A DNA stretch of 64,000 nucleotides from the NCBI GenBank assembly GCA_963920635.1, contig OY987298.1:143318257-143382256 (forward strand), in the 5' to 3' direction. Below, one piece after another: positions 28,001-38,385 of this stretch. The notes beneath the pieces were generated by a model, which ran no database searches, was not told the origin of the DNA, and saw nothing but the letters and a program-made list of their open reading frames with translations. Position 1 is the stretch's first letter, and every line of letters begins with the position of its first letter. Source of the DNA: Pseudeuparius sepicola (Eukaryota; Arthropoda; Insecta; Coleoptera; Anthribidae). Made by a program: the position numbers and the translations under genes.

Positions 28001-31000
28001 TTTTATTTATGTTTTTGTATTGTTTTTTTATTTATTTTTTGTGTGTGTTTGTGGGCACTTAAAATATAATAAACGTATATTGATTAAAAAATGTATTTAA
28101 TTTCATTTACAAATCACAAACCCTTTTATATATCATTTGAGTATAAAAAGTTTGTTCAGCGAATGTTCGGCCCTACGTCACAACTCCCGTCCTTGTCTTA
28201 CTCGTGAATATACGATGGATATCGGTCGTATATTCACGAGTCAGACAAGGACGGGAGTTGTGACGTAGGGCCGAACATTCGCTGAACAAACACTGTGCGT
28301 TGCGACGCCATTAAGTAATTTTTCACGTCTTATTAGACGTCACCATTACGTACTTTGCACTTCCTATTACACGTCGTCATTACGTAATTTTGCACGTCTT
28401 ATTAGACGTCGCTGAGCACGTAAATTCTCTGTGACATATTGCCGTCGATTCTACGTATTTTCTGCGTCGAACTTTTCGTCGATCGACGTAATGCGGTACG
28501 TCTATTCAACGTAGAAGAAACGTCTTTTTGCTGGCTGGGATGATGTAGCTATAGAAAGTAAGAAACCGCGCGGTAGCTTATTCAATTCTAAAATAAAAAT
28601 AGAATGTAGGATACAGATCCAATTTTTCAATTCTTACCCTTTTTTTTTAAAATAAATGTCTATTAAAAAATTCTCATGAGACTATCCAACTTACATCGAA
28701 ATGTAGAGCTCGTTGGGCAGCTTCAACGTCTGCAAGCGAGTTGCTGTAAGGTTCATACCACATACCGCTTAGGGTTATCGAGATTCTGCCTGAAAAATAC
28801 TTAGGTATTATTGGTGACATTCTTCTTACCAAGTGCCAAGAAGTGGAATTAATGTCATTAATAATGGCACATAAGTGCAACCACATTATATTTTGGGCCA
28901 AAATATTACAATATTGAGGCTAATATACTCGTATGCCTTATAGAAATGTTGTTGAAGTTTGCTTTTTGAAATAGCATTTTGGCTACATCTCCCAACATAA
29001 TCAAGCTGCTGGACAAAAAGCGGAACAATAAGCTGAAAATTTCACTTTCTACGTGTCTCACAGAGGGCGCCACTTGCGCTGTTTTTGGATCGTGCTTTTA
29101 CTAGTAACTTTTTTGAGGTTTTCTTTTTGGTCCTGCAGGTCCATCATTTTAGTGCATCAACATTTGGAAGCAGTATAAGTAGGTGAAAGTTTTATTTTTC
29201 GAATTATTGTAGTCAACAGGTGTTTCGAGGCACGTTTTGGCAATTTCAACGCAGACGGTTGATTTGATCATTATTAAACAAGAGTACCTCTTGGTTACAG
29301 AATGAAAAGATGCACTAAAATGATGGACCTGCTGGACTAAAATGATAACCAATTTTAAAAAACAAACTTCAACGCCCTCTATCTCTTAAACAAACAACAT
29401 TTTTATAAGGCATATTAGCCTCAATCGTAATATTTTTTTCCCAAAATATACGCGGTTGCACTATGTTCCATTATTAATGAGTCACCTTGTATAATGCATA
29501 TCTATAATTTAGTTAGAGGAAAGTCGCCTAATTTCAGATGGTTTCCTAATTTCGGATAGTGGTTTATCTAAGAAGCCATCTGTTGTTTTAAATTGAAACC
29601 TCACCCTATACAATGCAAAAAGTCAAATTAAGCCCACTATGCAATATTGTGGTGGTACAATCTCTCTCCATTAGATGGCAGCTCCAAACGTCTAAATTGC
29701 ATGGCGGAGTTTTATGTTCAGTCGCGTTTTGACCTGTGTCTATCTTTGAAATAATCGTTCCAGAATTTTGTGTTTGCGTCCTAGGTAAGTTAATATATTA
29801 ATTAAGCCGGTATTCTAGTCACAATTAAACAGATTTCAAAAATAACAGTACTGCATTACTCTAACCTAAAAAGTGAAAAGGTGCCTATAATTTCGGATAG
29901 TCTGAAGTTCCTAATTTCGGATACCAGAAACCCAAAATTCTGGCCTAATAAAATATGCTGGTTGCGAGTAAATTGTTTATTTTCAGAAAAAGTGACAGAT
30001 CCATTGAAACTGGCTATTATAATGAGGTCAGAGGAAAACAAATGGGATACCTACCTATCCTTATAATGTCTCCAATTTTGTTTCGGTCCCGAAACATTGG
30101 AAATTACATCGAACAAGCTATAAAGAAGCTAGAAAAAACGTATATGTGTGCGCCTTTTGTTTAAATATATAGTTTTTACACTTGTAGAAAGTAGTCTCTT
30201 AATTTCGGATACAGTGTCCGAAATTAGGAACCTTTTTTCAGTCGCACCAAAATGGACCGAATTCATATACATTCGTTTTCTTGGAAAAACAAATGTAGTA
30301 AAATTCTTTTGACAATAAATTTTGTTTCATTATAACACGTTGTATATGCTTATATGAAAAAATAAATGAAAAACACTTTCCCTTATAGTTTTTTTGGATG
30401 TGGCTTAATTATAAAATATCAAGCCCAGATACAGGTAAAAATGGGGCAGTGAATCAAAACATTGGCCACCACGTGGTCGCAATGTGACTTATTATATTCT
30501 CTTATTAGTCTGGCCGTCGTAAAATCTCAAGTGTTTAGGCGGCGAGTGGAATGCAGGGCCGGCTCTTCCCTCAGTCGAGTTTCCTGCATAGGTAGGATCC
30601 GACCCTGGTAATCGATCGCAATGCGGTCATGTGACTTTGTTTAGGTATATCTACTGCCTCTGTAACTTGGATAGACTCAATGATCTATATACCTAGATCC
30701 ATAATCCAATATACAACTTCGTCCTCAACGTTTTGGTGTTTATTTACAACATTTTTCTGCAGAGTTGCAACTTCCCTAATGTGACAAATAATGAAAGCAC
30801 TTATTTCTTACAGTGTAAATATAGCAAAGTCATCAGAGATATATAATTATGTTAATATTATCTCTTCATTATATAATATATCATATTATAATTGGGTAAT
30901 ATTAAAATACACATGTTGAAAATATATTAAATTATGTAGGTACTGAGCCTGGTTGCATAGAAGGAAAACTGGGGCAAGCGTAATAGATTTGGCAACGACG

Positions 31001-34000
31001 CGGCAGGACCGAACGCATGTTTCTTGTTGTAGTGCGCGCCGAGTACAGGTTAAAAACGCTAATAAACTCTTTACATTTGTTTAACTATCAACCTATTAAA
31101 GTGAATAGTTATGGGGCGCTTAAAATGCGTCGTGTGTGGTGCTAGAAATACTGGATCAAACCGAACTTTCCACTGGTGGCGATATATTTACGGATCATCT
31201 GTGCACCACTACAGGGTCTTTGTTTTGATATTTTATTGTATATCATCGTGGATTACAATGCCATTTATATAAAGTACAAAGATCATTGGATAGACTTATA
31301 GTGCGGCTCTGTACACTTCAGCCGTTCCCGTGAATTTCGTTACACTTACTGGCTCTTTAAAACAATGCTCTCATAGCTTTGAATAATATTGTTCTTACCT
31401 CCTTGCAGTGGTCTGTACACATTGTCGTACAAATGATACACTCTAGCATGCGCCAACAGGACGCTATGTCCACATTCGTATTCTATGATTCCATTTGGTA
31501 CCGCGGCGTATACTAGTGTAGACGATGGTGAGATAAACCCACAAACATTCGTAGGTTCGTTGAAGGTGAACCAAGTCTTAACTCTGTCGCCAAAAAGATA
31601 AAATGCAAGGTCTGCGTAATCTACAGAAATAAAATAATATATCAATTAGTAAATTGCATGCATGCATACACTTCACTTGCAAGTGAAGAAGATAATTTTA
31701 TTCAACCTGCGAAGAACTGGTCAAAATCTGGATTGAACCAATATCCCAGCCACTCTATGGATTTTGGGGCGTCCCAGTGGTATAAGGTGACGACTGGTTC
31801 TATTCCTTCGGCTACCAGACCATTTATTAGGTTGTTGTAATAGTCGACTCCTGCCTGGTTGATTTTGTATTTCAGTCCTGAAAGTTTTAAGAACATGATT
31901 TAAGGTTGGACTTTACTAAATTGCATTGTTAACACTTATTTAGTTTTTTCTATATTGTGCGTATTTATCTAGAGGCTCTTATTAGCCCATTATTATTATT
32001 ATTATTGAATGAATATTGTTTGATTTTTTATTTATTTTTAGTTTTACAATTATTGACATAACAATATTTCGGAAAAAATTATTGGCTTAATTAAAATGCT
32101 TCAAAACATCGATAAAATTATTTGTGGCAGTGTCTAAATAGCTGAAAACAACAAGATAAAACCGCGTAAATACACTTTTGCCATCGAGTACACGTCCCTG
32201 TTGCCAGGCGCGCTGATATTTTATGGCCTATTGACTAATCGCCTTATTTCGCGGAAGGATTGCTCGATTTTGGTATAGACAGAAATTTATTCTTTTATGA
32301 ACGACCCAGCAGATAGTTACTAGTTATAACTTTTAATATAACAACCTTTGACTGTCTTGTTTGGGAAAATGTTATAAAATAAAGATTCTAATGCAAACAA
32401 AAATTCAATAATAATAATAATAGTAATATTTTTTTGGGACTGTAAAGAAATAACCTCATTGTATTTTCGTTTTTAATTGGGTAATCTACTTGGTTCCTAG
32501 CAACTGGTGCGGAAATGTTATTGTGAACGGGTTTGGTATGGAAATTTGAGTGAATTAGTAGGTCCCTTATATCATATACAGGGTGTTCCAGCGGAAACGT
32601 AACAGGCTCTATAACGGCCGGGAAATTTTTTCTTGGAAAAACATAAAAATGGGTCTATTTTGTTTGGCCAGGGGGGCATTTTTTGGCATAAAATTGATTG
32701 ATATATCTGCAACCCCCTGAGCAGGGGTTGAACCCCTTCAAAAAATTTAAATGGGAAGGGGGTCATGTTGCACACCTTTGGAAACGTCTCTCAATTCTCT
32801 ATACACCTGCATCATATTTTCGAAAAAAAAAAGAATGTTTTGCATTTTATCGGTGTATCTTTTTGAAAAGTCGTACAGATAAGCAATATTTTGTTAATAC
32901 GTTATCACCTAATAATCAAAATATAAACAATATGAAATAAGTAAATTATTCAACATACTAGGTAGATAAACCTCTAAAAGCAAAGCTTTTTCAGAGGTAA
33001 GTATTTTTTATAAATATATATTATCTATTATGAATGTAAGTGAATGTATTAAGTGTATTAAGTGTATAGTCGCGTTATTCCTACTCATTCTCATTTATTA
33101 AGTGCACAAAAAATATTTATTCCTACTCATTTTCATTATTTCAACTTATGTATAAATTACAATATTACAATATCTATATCTGATTCATTCATTGATTCCA
33201 ACTAAAATAAATCATATCAACGCAGGTTATTAATATCAAATTGTTTTACAATAATAATGCTAAGTCAATTATTGGGTTATTTATAAATTGATTGATTTTA
33301 AAAGGTGCTAATGACGTAAAACTGAAATAAAATATAATTCTTTTGTTTTTTATATTTCACCTACAAAACTGGCATTGCAAATGGTTTTTTTTTCTACAAG
33401 CGTGCGGAAAAGTACACTTTTCCGCACGCATTTAAGTTTAGAAAGTGTCACTTTTCCGCACTAGTGCGGAAAACTACTTTTCCACACTACTTTCCCGCAC
33501 TAGTGCGGAAAAGTGGCACTTTCTAAACTCGAATGCGTGCGGAAAAGTGTCTTACTTTTCCGCACGCTTGTAGAAAAAATAGTGTTCCTAACTCTTGCGG
33601 AAAGTGTCTTTTCCACACTCGATTTCTTGGCTGAACTCCGCTACGCGTCGTTCAGCCAACTGCAATCGCGTGCGGAAAAGTGGCACTTTCCGCACTTGTT
33701 AGGAAATATACTCTTTCTTAATAAAATGTTTGGCTCCCTACCCAATCACAGTTATCTTATTTTGCTGGTGGTTTTAATAATTTAAAAAATCGAAAGGTAT
33801 AGCTATAATTTTCTTTTAGTTTGTATGTACTCTCCCCCGCTCAATTTGTGGTAGTTTCTGGTGAACTTACCTACCCCTAGTTTGTATTGAGTATTGCGAC
33901 CGTGAGAATTATTATCATATTTTATTTAAAATTTAGGTGAATGTTGTCTTACGTACCTGTTGGTAGTATTCTAGGCCATGAAATAGAAAACCTATAGAAT

Positions 34001-35945
34001 TCCAGTCCAGCTTGCTTGGCCATTTGTATATCTTCTTGATACTTGTGGTACGAGTCACAAGCTATGTCTCCATTTTGATAATTCATAAGAGATGGATAAT
34101 AGTGAGTAGAAAAATCCAAAGTACTCTCACCTAAAATTGAAAATAATTAATTGTAGTTTGTATCTTACATAACATATTATATGCATATATTTTTAAATTA
34201 ACTGACATGTTACATGGCTTATATTAAGTCAAAAATTTATCAACAAGCTGTTGAGATCTCAGACAAATAATAAACATAGACTAACAATTCAATACAATAC
34301 AGACCCTACCAAGAAAAAAATGATTGCATCATTGCCAAACTTCTTCATAAATTTATCTTGTACTTATGAAATAAATGTATAACCAACGTTAAAAAACATG
34401 AATTTGGAATAATTAGTTGATATCTACAATCTACATATAGCAAAAATTTGGACATTTATCATTTAACAATAAATGTACCTACTGATTTTGTGAATTTACA
34501 TTTGGTCTATAAATAATATCCTTAATAAATTGCTTATTCTGGCTAACGTGGCAACGTTGCACAAGCTCTTTGAGATCGATGCCCATTTGCTTTATTATGC
34601 CTCAACAGCTGATCCAGAGTTCGTTGAGATTTCGCCGGTGTGCGTTGATGTATTTCGAGTGTTTACTTTTGCTTTATTCTTGTTTTTTTGAGGAGATTTT
34701 GGGGTTATTGGACAAAAGACATATAGTTCAGTTAGTAATTGTGAATTAGTGTATAGTTTTAAGAACGATGGGAAGAGTAAAGCGTTCGATTTGTGGCATA
34801 GGAAAACGCTACCTCTTGTTATCATATATGATGCAGGCTTAAGTGTGAAATTTGTTGTTTTTGTTTTGAGTTATTTCAATGCAGCTTTTAGGATAGTCTA
34901 TGTTTATTATTTGTCTGAGGTTGAGATACTAAATTTTTTTCAACTGTGGTCTGTTCTCGTTAAAGAGTCAGTTTTCAAACGGTAAATTTGATTATTACTA
35001 AGTTATGGCGTTGAGTGAAGGAATTACTCACTCAACGGTTATGGTGAATGCTTCAATACTAGGTGAGTCTTGGTATTAATATTCTTTATGCAAGATGCTA
35101 GGGCTGCAGGCGAAAACCCACTTAATAGTACACTTAGGTTGAGAAGTGAGCCATTATATACCGAGCTTTTTATATCCTGAGGCGCGTAGCGCCGAAGGAT
35201 ATAGGTAATATGCGAGGTAAATAATGGCCTTCTCAACCGAAGTGTATATAGATTTTTTTTTACTACTAACATTGAAATATTGCCATATTTTAGTTTATTT
35301 TAGTCATTTCTCGCTTTTTTCAAATACTTCGAAATATCAAGTAGCCTGGGAGTTCAGTTGTCAAGCTGATAAAATGACACTTATCTTTAAATGGCATATA
35401 GAAAATTTTTCATTATTTACCTAGGTATTTTTTTATTATCATTATTTACCTAGGGTGAGAAATATTACTTCTCATTAGAGGAATGAGGTAAATAATGGTG
35501 ATTTCTCAGGTTAGTAGTAAAAAAAAGTAACGCGCCGCTGCTTTGCCCCATGGAAGGTGTGGAGATTTTTACAGATTTTCAAGGAATTATCTGACTGTAT
35601 GGCAACGCTGTAATAGGAAGCCATCGCTTCAGTAGTAAAGGAACCTTGCGACCATTGGCTCTAAAACTGCCTCCAAAATTCGGGAAAATCGTCTTAAAAT
35701 TAACTTCATTTCAAACTGTATTTTTTAGCAAACCTTTTCCATCTTCATTCCATGCTCCTTCGATTTGGTAAGCCGATGATCCAGCACCGAATTTGAAGTC
35801 TTTCGGAAAAGCCCGGTGCGAGAGATCCTCTGATATCACACTACAAAATAAATTTGCGTTAGAACTTACTACGAAAAACTTAAATAGTCTACATATACCT
35901 CGAAAATAACGAAAAACAAACAAGAAATAAAACGATACACATCAT
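22079..35945 (-). CDS. GH1-A: complete secreted family 1 glycoside hydrolase (10 exons, 491 aa)
   Basis: This is a retaining beta-glucosidase/myrosinase-type enzyme. Exons (minus): 35945-35899, 35840-35734, 34130-33957, 31877-31707, 31620-31399, 28789-28695, 22918-22625, 22571-22437, 22366-22260, 22202-22079. Phases are consistent and the sum is exactly 492 codons with stop. Signal peptide [16 protein letters not shown]. Glycone and catalytic residues are all present: Q41 (SAYQIEGAW), H143 (LYHWD), acid/base E188 (TFNEP), Y330 (FNHYTT), nucleophile E396 (VTENG), and E445-W446 (MDSFEW). The family's usual HWDLPQ is HWDAPK here. Introns are either tiny (53-86 bp: 1, 4, 7, 8, 9) or large and TE-filled (2, 3, 5, 6; up to 5.8 kb). 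Acceptors are mostly TTTTAG/TTCAG; exon 8 uses a weaker TTTTTTCAAAG. The length is normal for insect GH1. Digestive glucosidase, glucosinolate hydrolase and pheromone-pathway roles are all known in insect GH1 and cannot be told apart here. Confidence 0.95.
23431..24286. mobile_element. Foldback element, GACCGGGAGATAGTGACAG ends
   Basis: Arms of about 400 bp are complementary (gacatgcgc..., aacatggaaa..., cgtgatcttgtattttaat) around a short centre near 23850. The open frames inside are mirror images of the palindrome rather than genes. Confidence 0.75.
24306..24970. mobile_element. Foldback element with repeated inner hairpins
   Basis: The ends are TTGACGTGTCGATCAG and its complement. The segment gctgaaactaacgatttcgt with ggttacaagcaaaaaaacgg occurs three times (one inverted), so the arms themselves contain a second palindrome (about 24385-24575). 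Confidence 0.7.
24977..25343. mobile_element. MITE family with TACGCCTGGCGTAA subterminal palindrome, copy 2
   Basis: This 367-bp copy has inverted ends CTATACTAAAATCGA and TCGATTTTACTATAG, with ACGCCTGGCGTAAA just inside both ends. It is the best-preserved member (see 18788-19163 and 32040-32278). Confidence 0.8.
25905..26770 (+). pseudogene. Penelope-like element, decayed copy
   Basis: Broken frames on the plus strand show PLE reverse-transcriptase motifs: [15 protein letters not shown] near 25910, then [16 protein letters not shown] near 26070-26125. [19 protein letters not shown] follows near 26210. A trace of the GIY-YIG region, [15 protein letters not shown], lies near 26645. This copy keeps the MGSPISP block that the 61-63 kb copy has lost. 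It lies in GH1-A intron 6. Confidence 0.7.
27325..28085 (+). other. Gene-like unit inside the transposon (GC-rich exon, intron, terminal exon, polyA signal)
   Basis: A CpG-rich block (27325-27540) ends in a plausible donor near 27564 (CCTATGTAAGTAG). An acceptor near 27786 (TTTCCATATAG) opens a frame of about 57 codons beginning [20 protein letters not shown], with [11 protein letters not shown] further on, stopping near 27955. AATAAA follows near 28068. The terminal-exon segment 27863-27976 recurs at 42959-43068. The protein is not recognised. The block may be a captured host transcript unit or an element promoter. Confidence 0.35.
28150..28291. repeat. Near-perfect 66-bp hairpin with 10-nt loop
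   Basis: Arms 28150-28215 and 28226-28291 match at 65 of 66 positions (gtttgttcagcgaatgttcg ... cgaacattcgctgaacaaac). The loop is tggatatcgg. It lies in the transposon at 27102-28543, just after its polyA-like signal. The high identity suggests recent origin or upkeep. Confidence 0.9.
28852..29489. mobile_element. Foldback MITE, CAAGGTG-type end
   Basis: Arms of about 100-150 bp match: aataatggcacataagtgca and gaggctaatatac on the left, gcctcaatcgtaatattttt and ggttgcactatgttccatta on the right. The right end reads CACCTTG|TA, a variant of CACCCTG|TA. The centre (29110-29335) belongs to a dispersed repeat also found near 19620-19760 and 39670-39850. It lies in GH1-A intron 5. Confidence 0.65.
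29527..30235. repeat. Element marked by recurrent CCTAATTTCGGATA
   Basis: The word cctaatttcggat (or a one-base variant) occurs at about 29529, 29547, 29887, 29911 and 30196, and inverted as tccgaaattagg near 30218. Clusters lie at both ends and the middle, as expected of transposase-binding repeats in a small DNA element. No transposase seen. Confidence 0.55.
31111..31272 (+). pseudogene. Possible THAP zinc-finger start, truncated
   Basis: An ATG at 31111 opens [20 protein letters not shown] then HWW, which resembles the start of a THAP domain (C-x2-C, then Phe-His before the usual FP). The frame then loses likeness and stops at 31272. THAP domains are common in P-element-type transposases. 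It lies antisense in GH1-A intron 5. The likeness is short and could be chance. Confidence 0.35.
32040..32278 (-). mobile_element. MITE family with TACGCCTGGCGTAA palindrome, partial copy 3
   Basis: This is the reverse complement of about two-thirds of the elements at 18788 and 24977, ending TGCTCGATTTTGGTATAG. The other end is missing, and the TACGCCTGG box before the retained terminus has been deleted. Confidence 0.7.
32579..32940. mobile_element. Element with a single CAGGGTG end
   Basis: TA|CAGGGTGTTCCAGCGGAAAC opens a stretch with the hairpin caaccccctgagcaggggttg. No matching right terminus was found. The short open frames here match nothing I recognise. It lies in GH1-A intron 3. Confidence 0.45.
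33388..33710. repeat. Nested palindromes built from TGCGGAAAAGTG
   Basis: The 12-bp word tgcggaaaagtg and its complement occur about a dozen times. An outer palindrome (33388 to about 33578, tttttctacaagcgtgcgg ... ccgcacgcttgtagaaaaa) contains inner ones, including cttttccgcactagtgcgga. A further partial copy follows to about 33710. It lies in GH1-A intron 3. Confidence 0.85.
35129..35245. repeat. Inverted repeat in GH1-A intron 2
   Basis: acacttaggttgagaagtga and ccttctcaaccgaagtgtat pair, with inner palindrome atcctgaggcgcgtagcgcc. A hairpin with cgttgagtga arms precedes it near 35009-35038. Confidence 0.6.
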
Positions 35946-36002
35946 GTAAAAGTATGGTAATATTTTGCAATGATTGTAATCGCGGATCAAGTATTGATTG
36001 TT

Positions 36003-36033
36003 GACTGATTATTTGATGTAGACGTTTTTTATA
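36003..36033 (-). promoter_or_regulatory. Core promoter of GH1-A: TATA box plus TCAGT initiator
   Basis: On the minus strand TATAAA lies at 36033-36028. A TCAGTC initiator at 36008-36003 puts +1 near 36006, about 27 nt downstream. The predicted leader is about 60 nt to the ATG at 35945. TCAGT with a TATA box at about -30 is the standard arthropod arrangement. Confidence 0.6.
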
Positions 36034-36417
36034 TTTAATTTATCGTTATCGTTTTGATCTTTCTAATATTTTTCGAGATTATCATAGGTGTTGTTGTGGA
36101 GTAAAGTAAATTGTTAACTAGCCAAATGTTTTTTTGTACAGGGTCATTTAATCTCGGCGTCCTATATTTCAATAAATTATGGGTAAACGAAAAACGAAAA
36201 AATCTGAGTCCGTGGCGTTAAATGGGACCAAATGAAGATTATATGGCAACTATACGTTTAAAATTTTTGACAAACGACGCTTGGCGTCGCGACGCCTGGG
36301 ATTTTTTTGTAACCAACAAACCTTTTTTTAGATACCTATTTAGGTAGCCCTATTCTTTCTAAGTAACTTTTGTCTTCGACATATTATTGTTTTTTTTTCG
36401 TTTACAACTTATACAAG

Positions 36418-37704
36418 CAGTGGCGTAACTACGGAAGTGTAGGCCCGTGTTCAAAATTTCAGGTGGGCCCCTGTGTTTTTTTTATGTTTGAAAGTGGTGA
36501 AACAATGAAAAACATTGTACCTACAGGATGTACCATTTTCGATACTTTTGCAAGTTATATTTATATTTAGAAATTCTTACCTTCTAGAAAAAACCCGTGA
36601 ACGCCACTGAATTCTACGTGAAAAAATCTATAACGGTCGATTTTTACCATTTCAACAAGTTAGCGTATAACGAATATAGAGGGGTGCCTGAAAATGGCAA
36701 ATTTTGAGAATCACCTTGTGTTTAAAAAACCAAGGAGCGTTTCTTTTTATGAAAAAGTAGGTCAGTGCCCCTGCAACTCCCTATTTCTAAAAATAACCGA
36801 CATACCTCGCAAAAGTATCGAAAATGGGACACCCTGTAGGTGCATAGAGAATAATCCAACTTAAACTTTGTATTGACCAACAGTTAATAATAATGCACAT
36901 TGCTCACTACAGGTCGAAAAACGCCATTATAGGTCAAAAGGTTGAATCACCATGTACGTTCTGTACAGGTTGATCCAAACTCGATGGCCCAGGCCTACTG
37001 CGGGAACACGAAAACTGAAAATAAAATTTCGAACAGGGGCTCTTAAATGGAACATGGAGTTTTTTCTAGTTTGTTACAAAAATTGTTTTTTAATATTGCA
37101 GTTGAAAAAATTTAAGGGCGCACAAGACAACCTAATATTCTCTTAAATAATTTCTGACTATCAATTGTAAATTTTGAACAATAAAAGATACAGAAAATCT
37201 TTTCCTACAAAAGTTGTTGAGAATGATAAGGACTTTCAATATTTAGGAAAAAAAAGGTAAGTATATTTCTGGGGAAAAATATTGATGATGTCACAGCGGC
37301 CATTTCCCCAAACAACAAAAAAGCAAATTTTCGGTCATAATTTGGCCTTATAGTATGTCCCATTTAAGAACCCCTGTTCGAAATTTTATTTTCAATTTTC
37401 GTGTTCCCGCAGTAGGCCTGAAGCGCCGAGTTGGATCGTCTTATAGGTACATTTACTCTCAAGTTATTATAGGTACATTTTTTGTACTATCCTTGCATTT
37501 TTATTGTTGGGGAATTTCAATCGCCCTCTATGTAACCAATTAGAGATTCTGACTCGTCGGTTATTACGCAGCACCACATCAATCAGCTCACATCGGAAAA
37601 ACCGAAATTTATGCGCCCTGCATGAATGTTGGTGGCGGTGGGCCCCTAGCAGCTCTGGGCCCGTGTTCACCGCACACTCTGAACACTCTGTAGTTACGCC
37701 ACTG
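36418..37704. mobile_element. hAT element with 8-bp duplication TATACAAG
   Basis: Termini are CAGTGGCGTAACTAC...GTAGTTACGCCACTG. TATACAAG is exactly duplicated at 36410-36417 and 37705-37712. Subterminal gtaggcccgtgt/gggcccgtgt repeats are present. No transposase. It contains the palindrome 36965-37446. Confidence 0.88.
36965..37446. mobile_element. Innermost palindromic MITE of the nest
   Basis: Complementary arms of about 100 bp: ggcctactgcgggaacacga on the left against tcgtgttcccgcagtaggcc on the right, with aaatttcgaacaggggctct just inside. The left end TA|CAGGTTGATCC is a variant of CAGGGTG. Confidence 0.75.
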
Positions 37705-38040
37705 TATACAAGGGCACATCGCACGACATGCAAGTGGCGTAGCGTAGCATAAAACGCGTTCTTATGTTATAATATCACAAAAATGTTAAAAATGAAAAAG
37801 TAGTTAATTTTGACATACATGTAAATTTGAAATGTTGGTATTTATTTGCGGATAATTTCCCAAATGTAAAGCTAGTGTCAAGTGCTGAAATATATTTATT
37901 TGCGGCGATTTCGAATCAATCAAAATAAAATAAATGATGCACCCCCATGGAAACCAGCCCATATTTTATGAAACTATCATAATCAATTAAGAAATTTTCA
38001 ATAAAATCGATGTTAATAAATAATTATATTGGTCCTATTT

Positions 38041-38385
38041 ACAAACAAAACAATGCACTTTATCATACTAAAAGGCAGAAGGAATTTGAAGAAGTTATAT
38101 AGAGAAAAAATAAAGTTGTAGGGCATCTTTCAAAGGGGGCTCGTTAAATATTTACCTGTGAAACGAAATCCCGGGCTCTTGCTTTTAACTTCTGCTTTTG
38201 CAACCAAACGCTGAACAATTCACCATCGTAAGTGTATATTTTTCCCTTAATCACTGTTACTTTTAATTCACAAATTCACGAAATTAACTCACAACGTACA
38301 TACTCGCTTTGTTTGACACATATAAAATGGCCGCCGTTCAAAACGACGTAACAAAATCTATACATGGCGGGGTAGGCCAGCGCCT
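38041..38385 (+). repeat. Dispersed repeat of about 345 bp, copy 1
   Basis: This is a direct repeat of 40386-40725 with high identity (for example cccttaatcactgttacttt, atataaaatggccgccgttc). It carries an AAATGGCCGCC start-like context and acgacgtaac, but no long open frame. Confidence 0.8.

Larger units (their letters stand above)
27102..28543. mobile_element. DNA transposon with ATCCCAGCCAGCAA ends and ACGTC-rich termini
   Basis: The 14-bp terminal inverted repeats ATCCCAGCCAGCAA and TTGCTGGCTGGGAT enclose about 1.44 kb. Both subterminal regions (27130-27330 and 28300-28520) are packed with GACGTC/ACGTC/TACGTA-type words in both orientations. A GC-rich gene-like middle and a 66-bp hairpin lie inside. 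The target duplication is unclear (at most AT). No transposase recognised. It lies in GH1-A intron 6. Confidence 0.75.
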
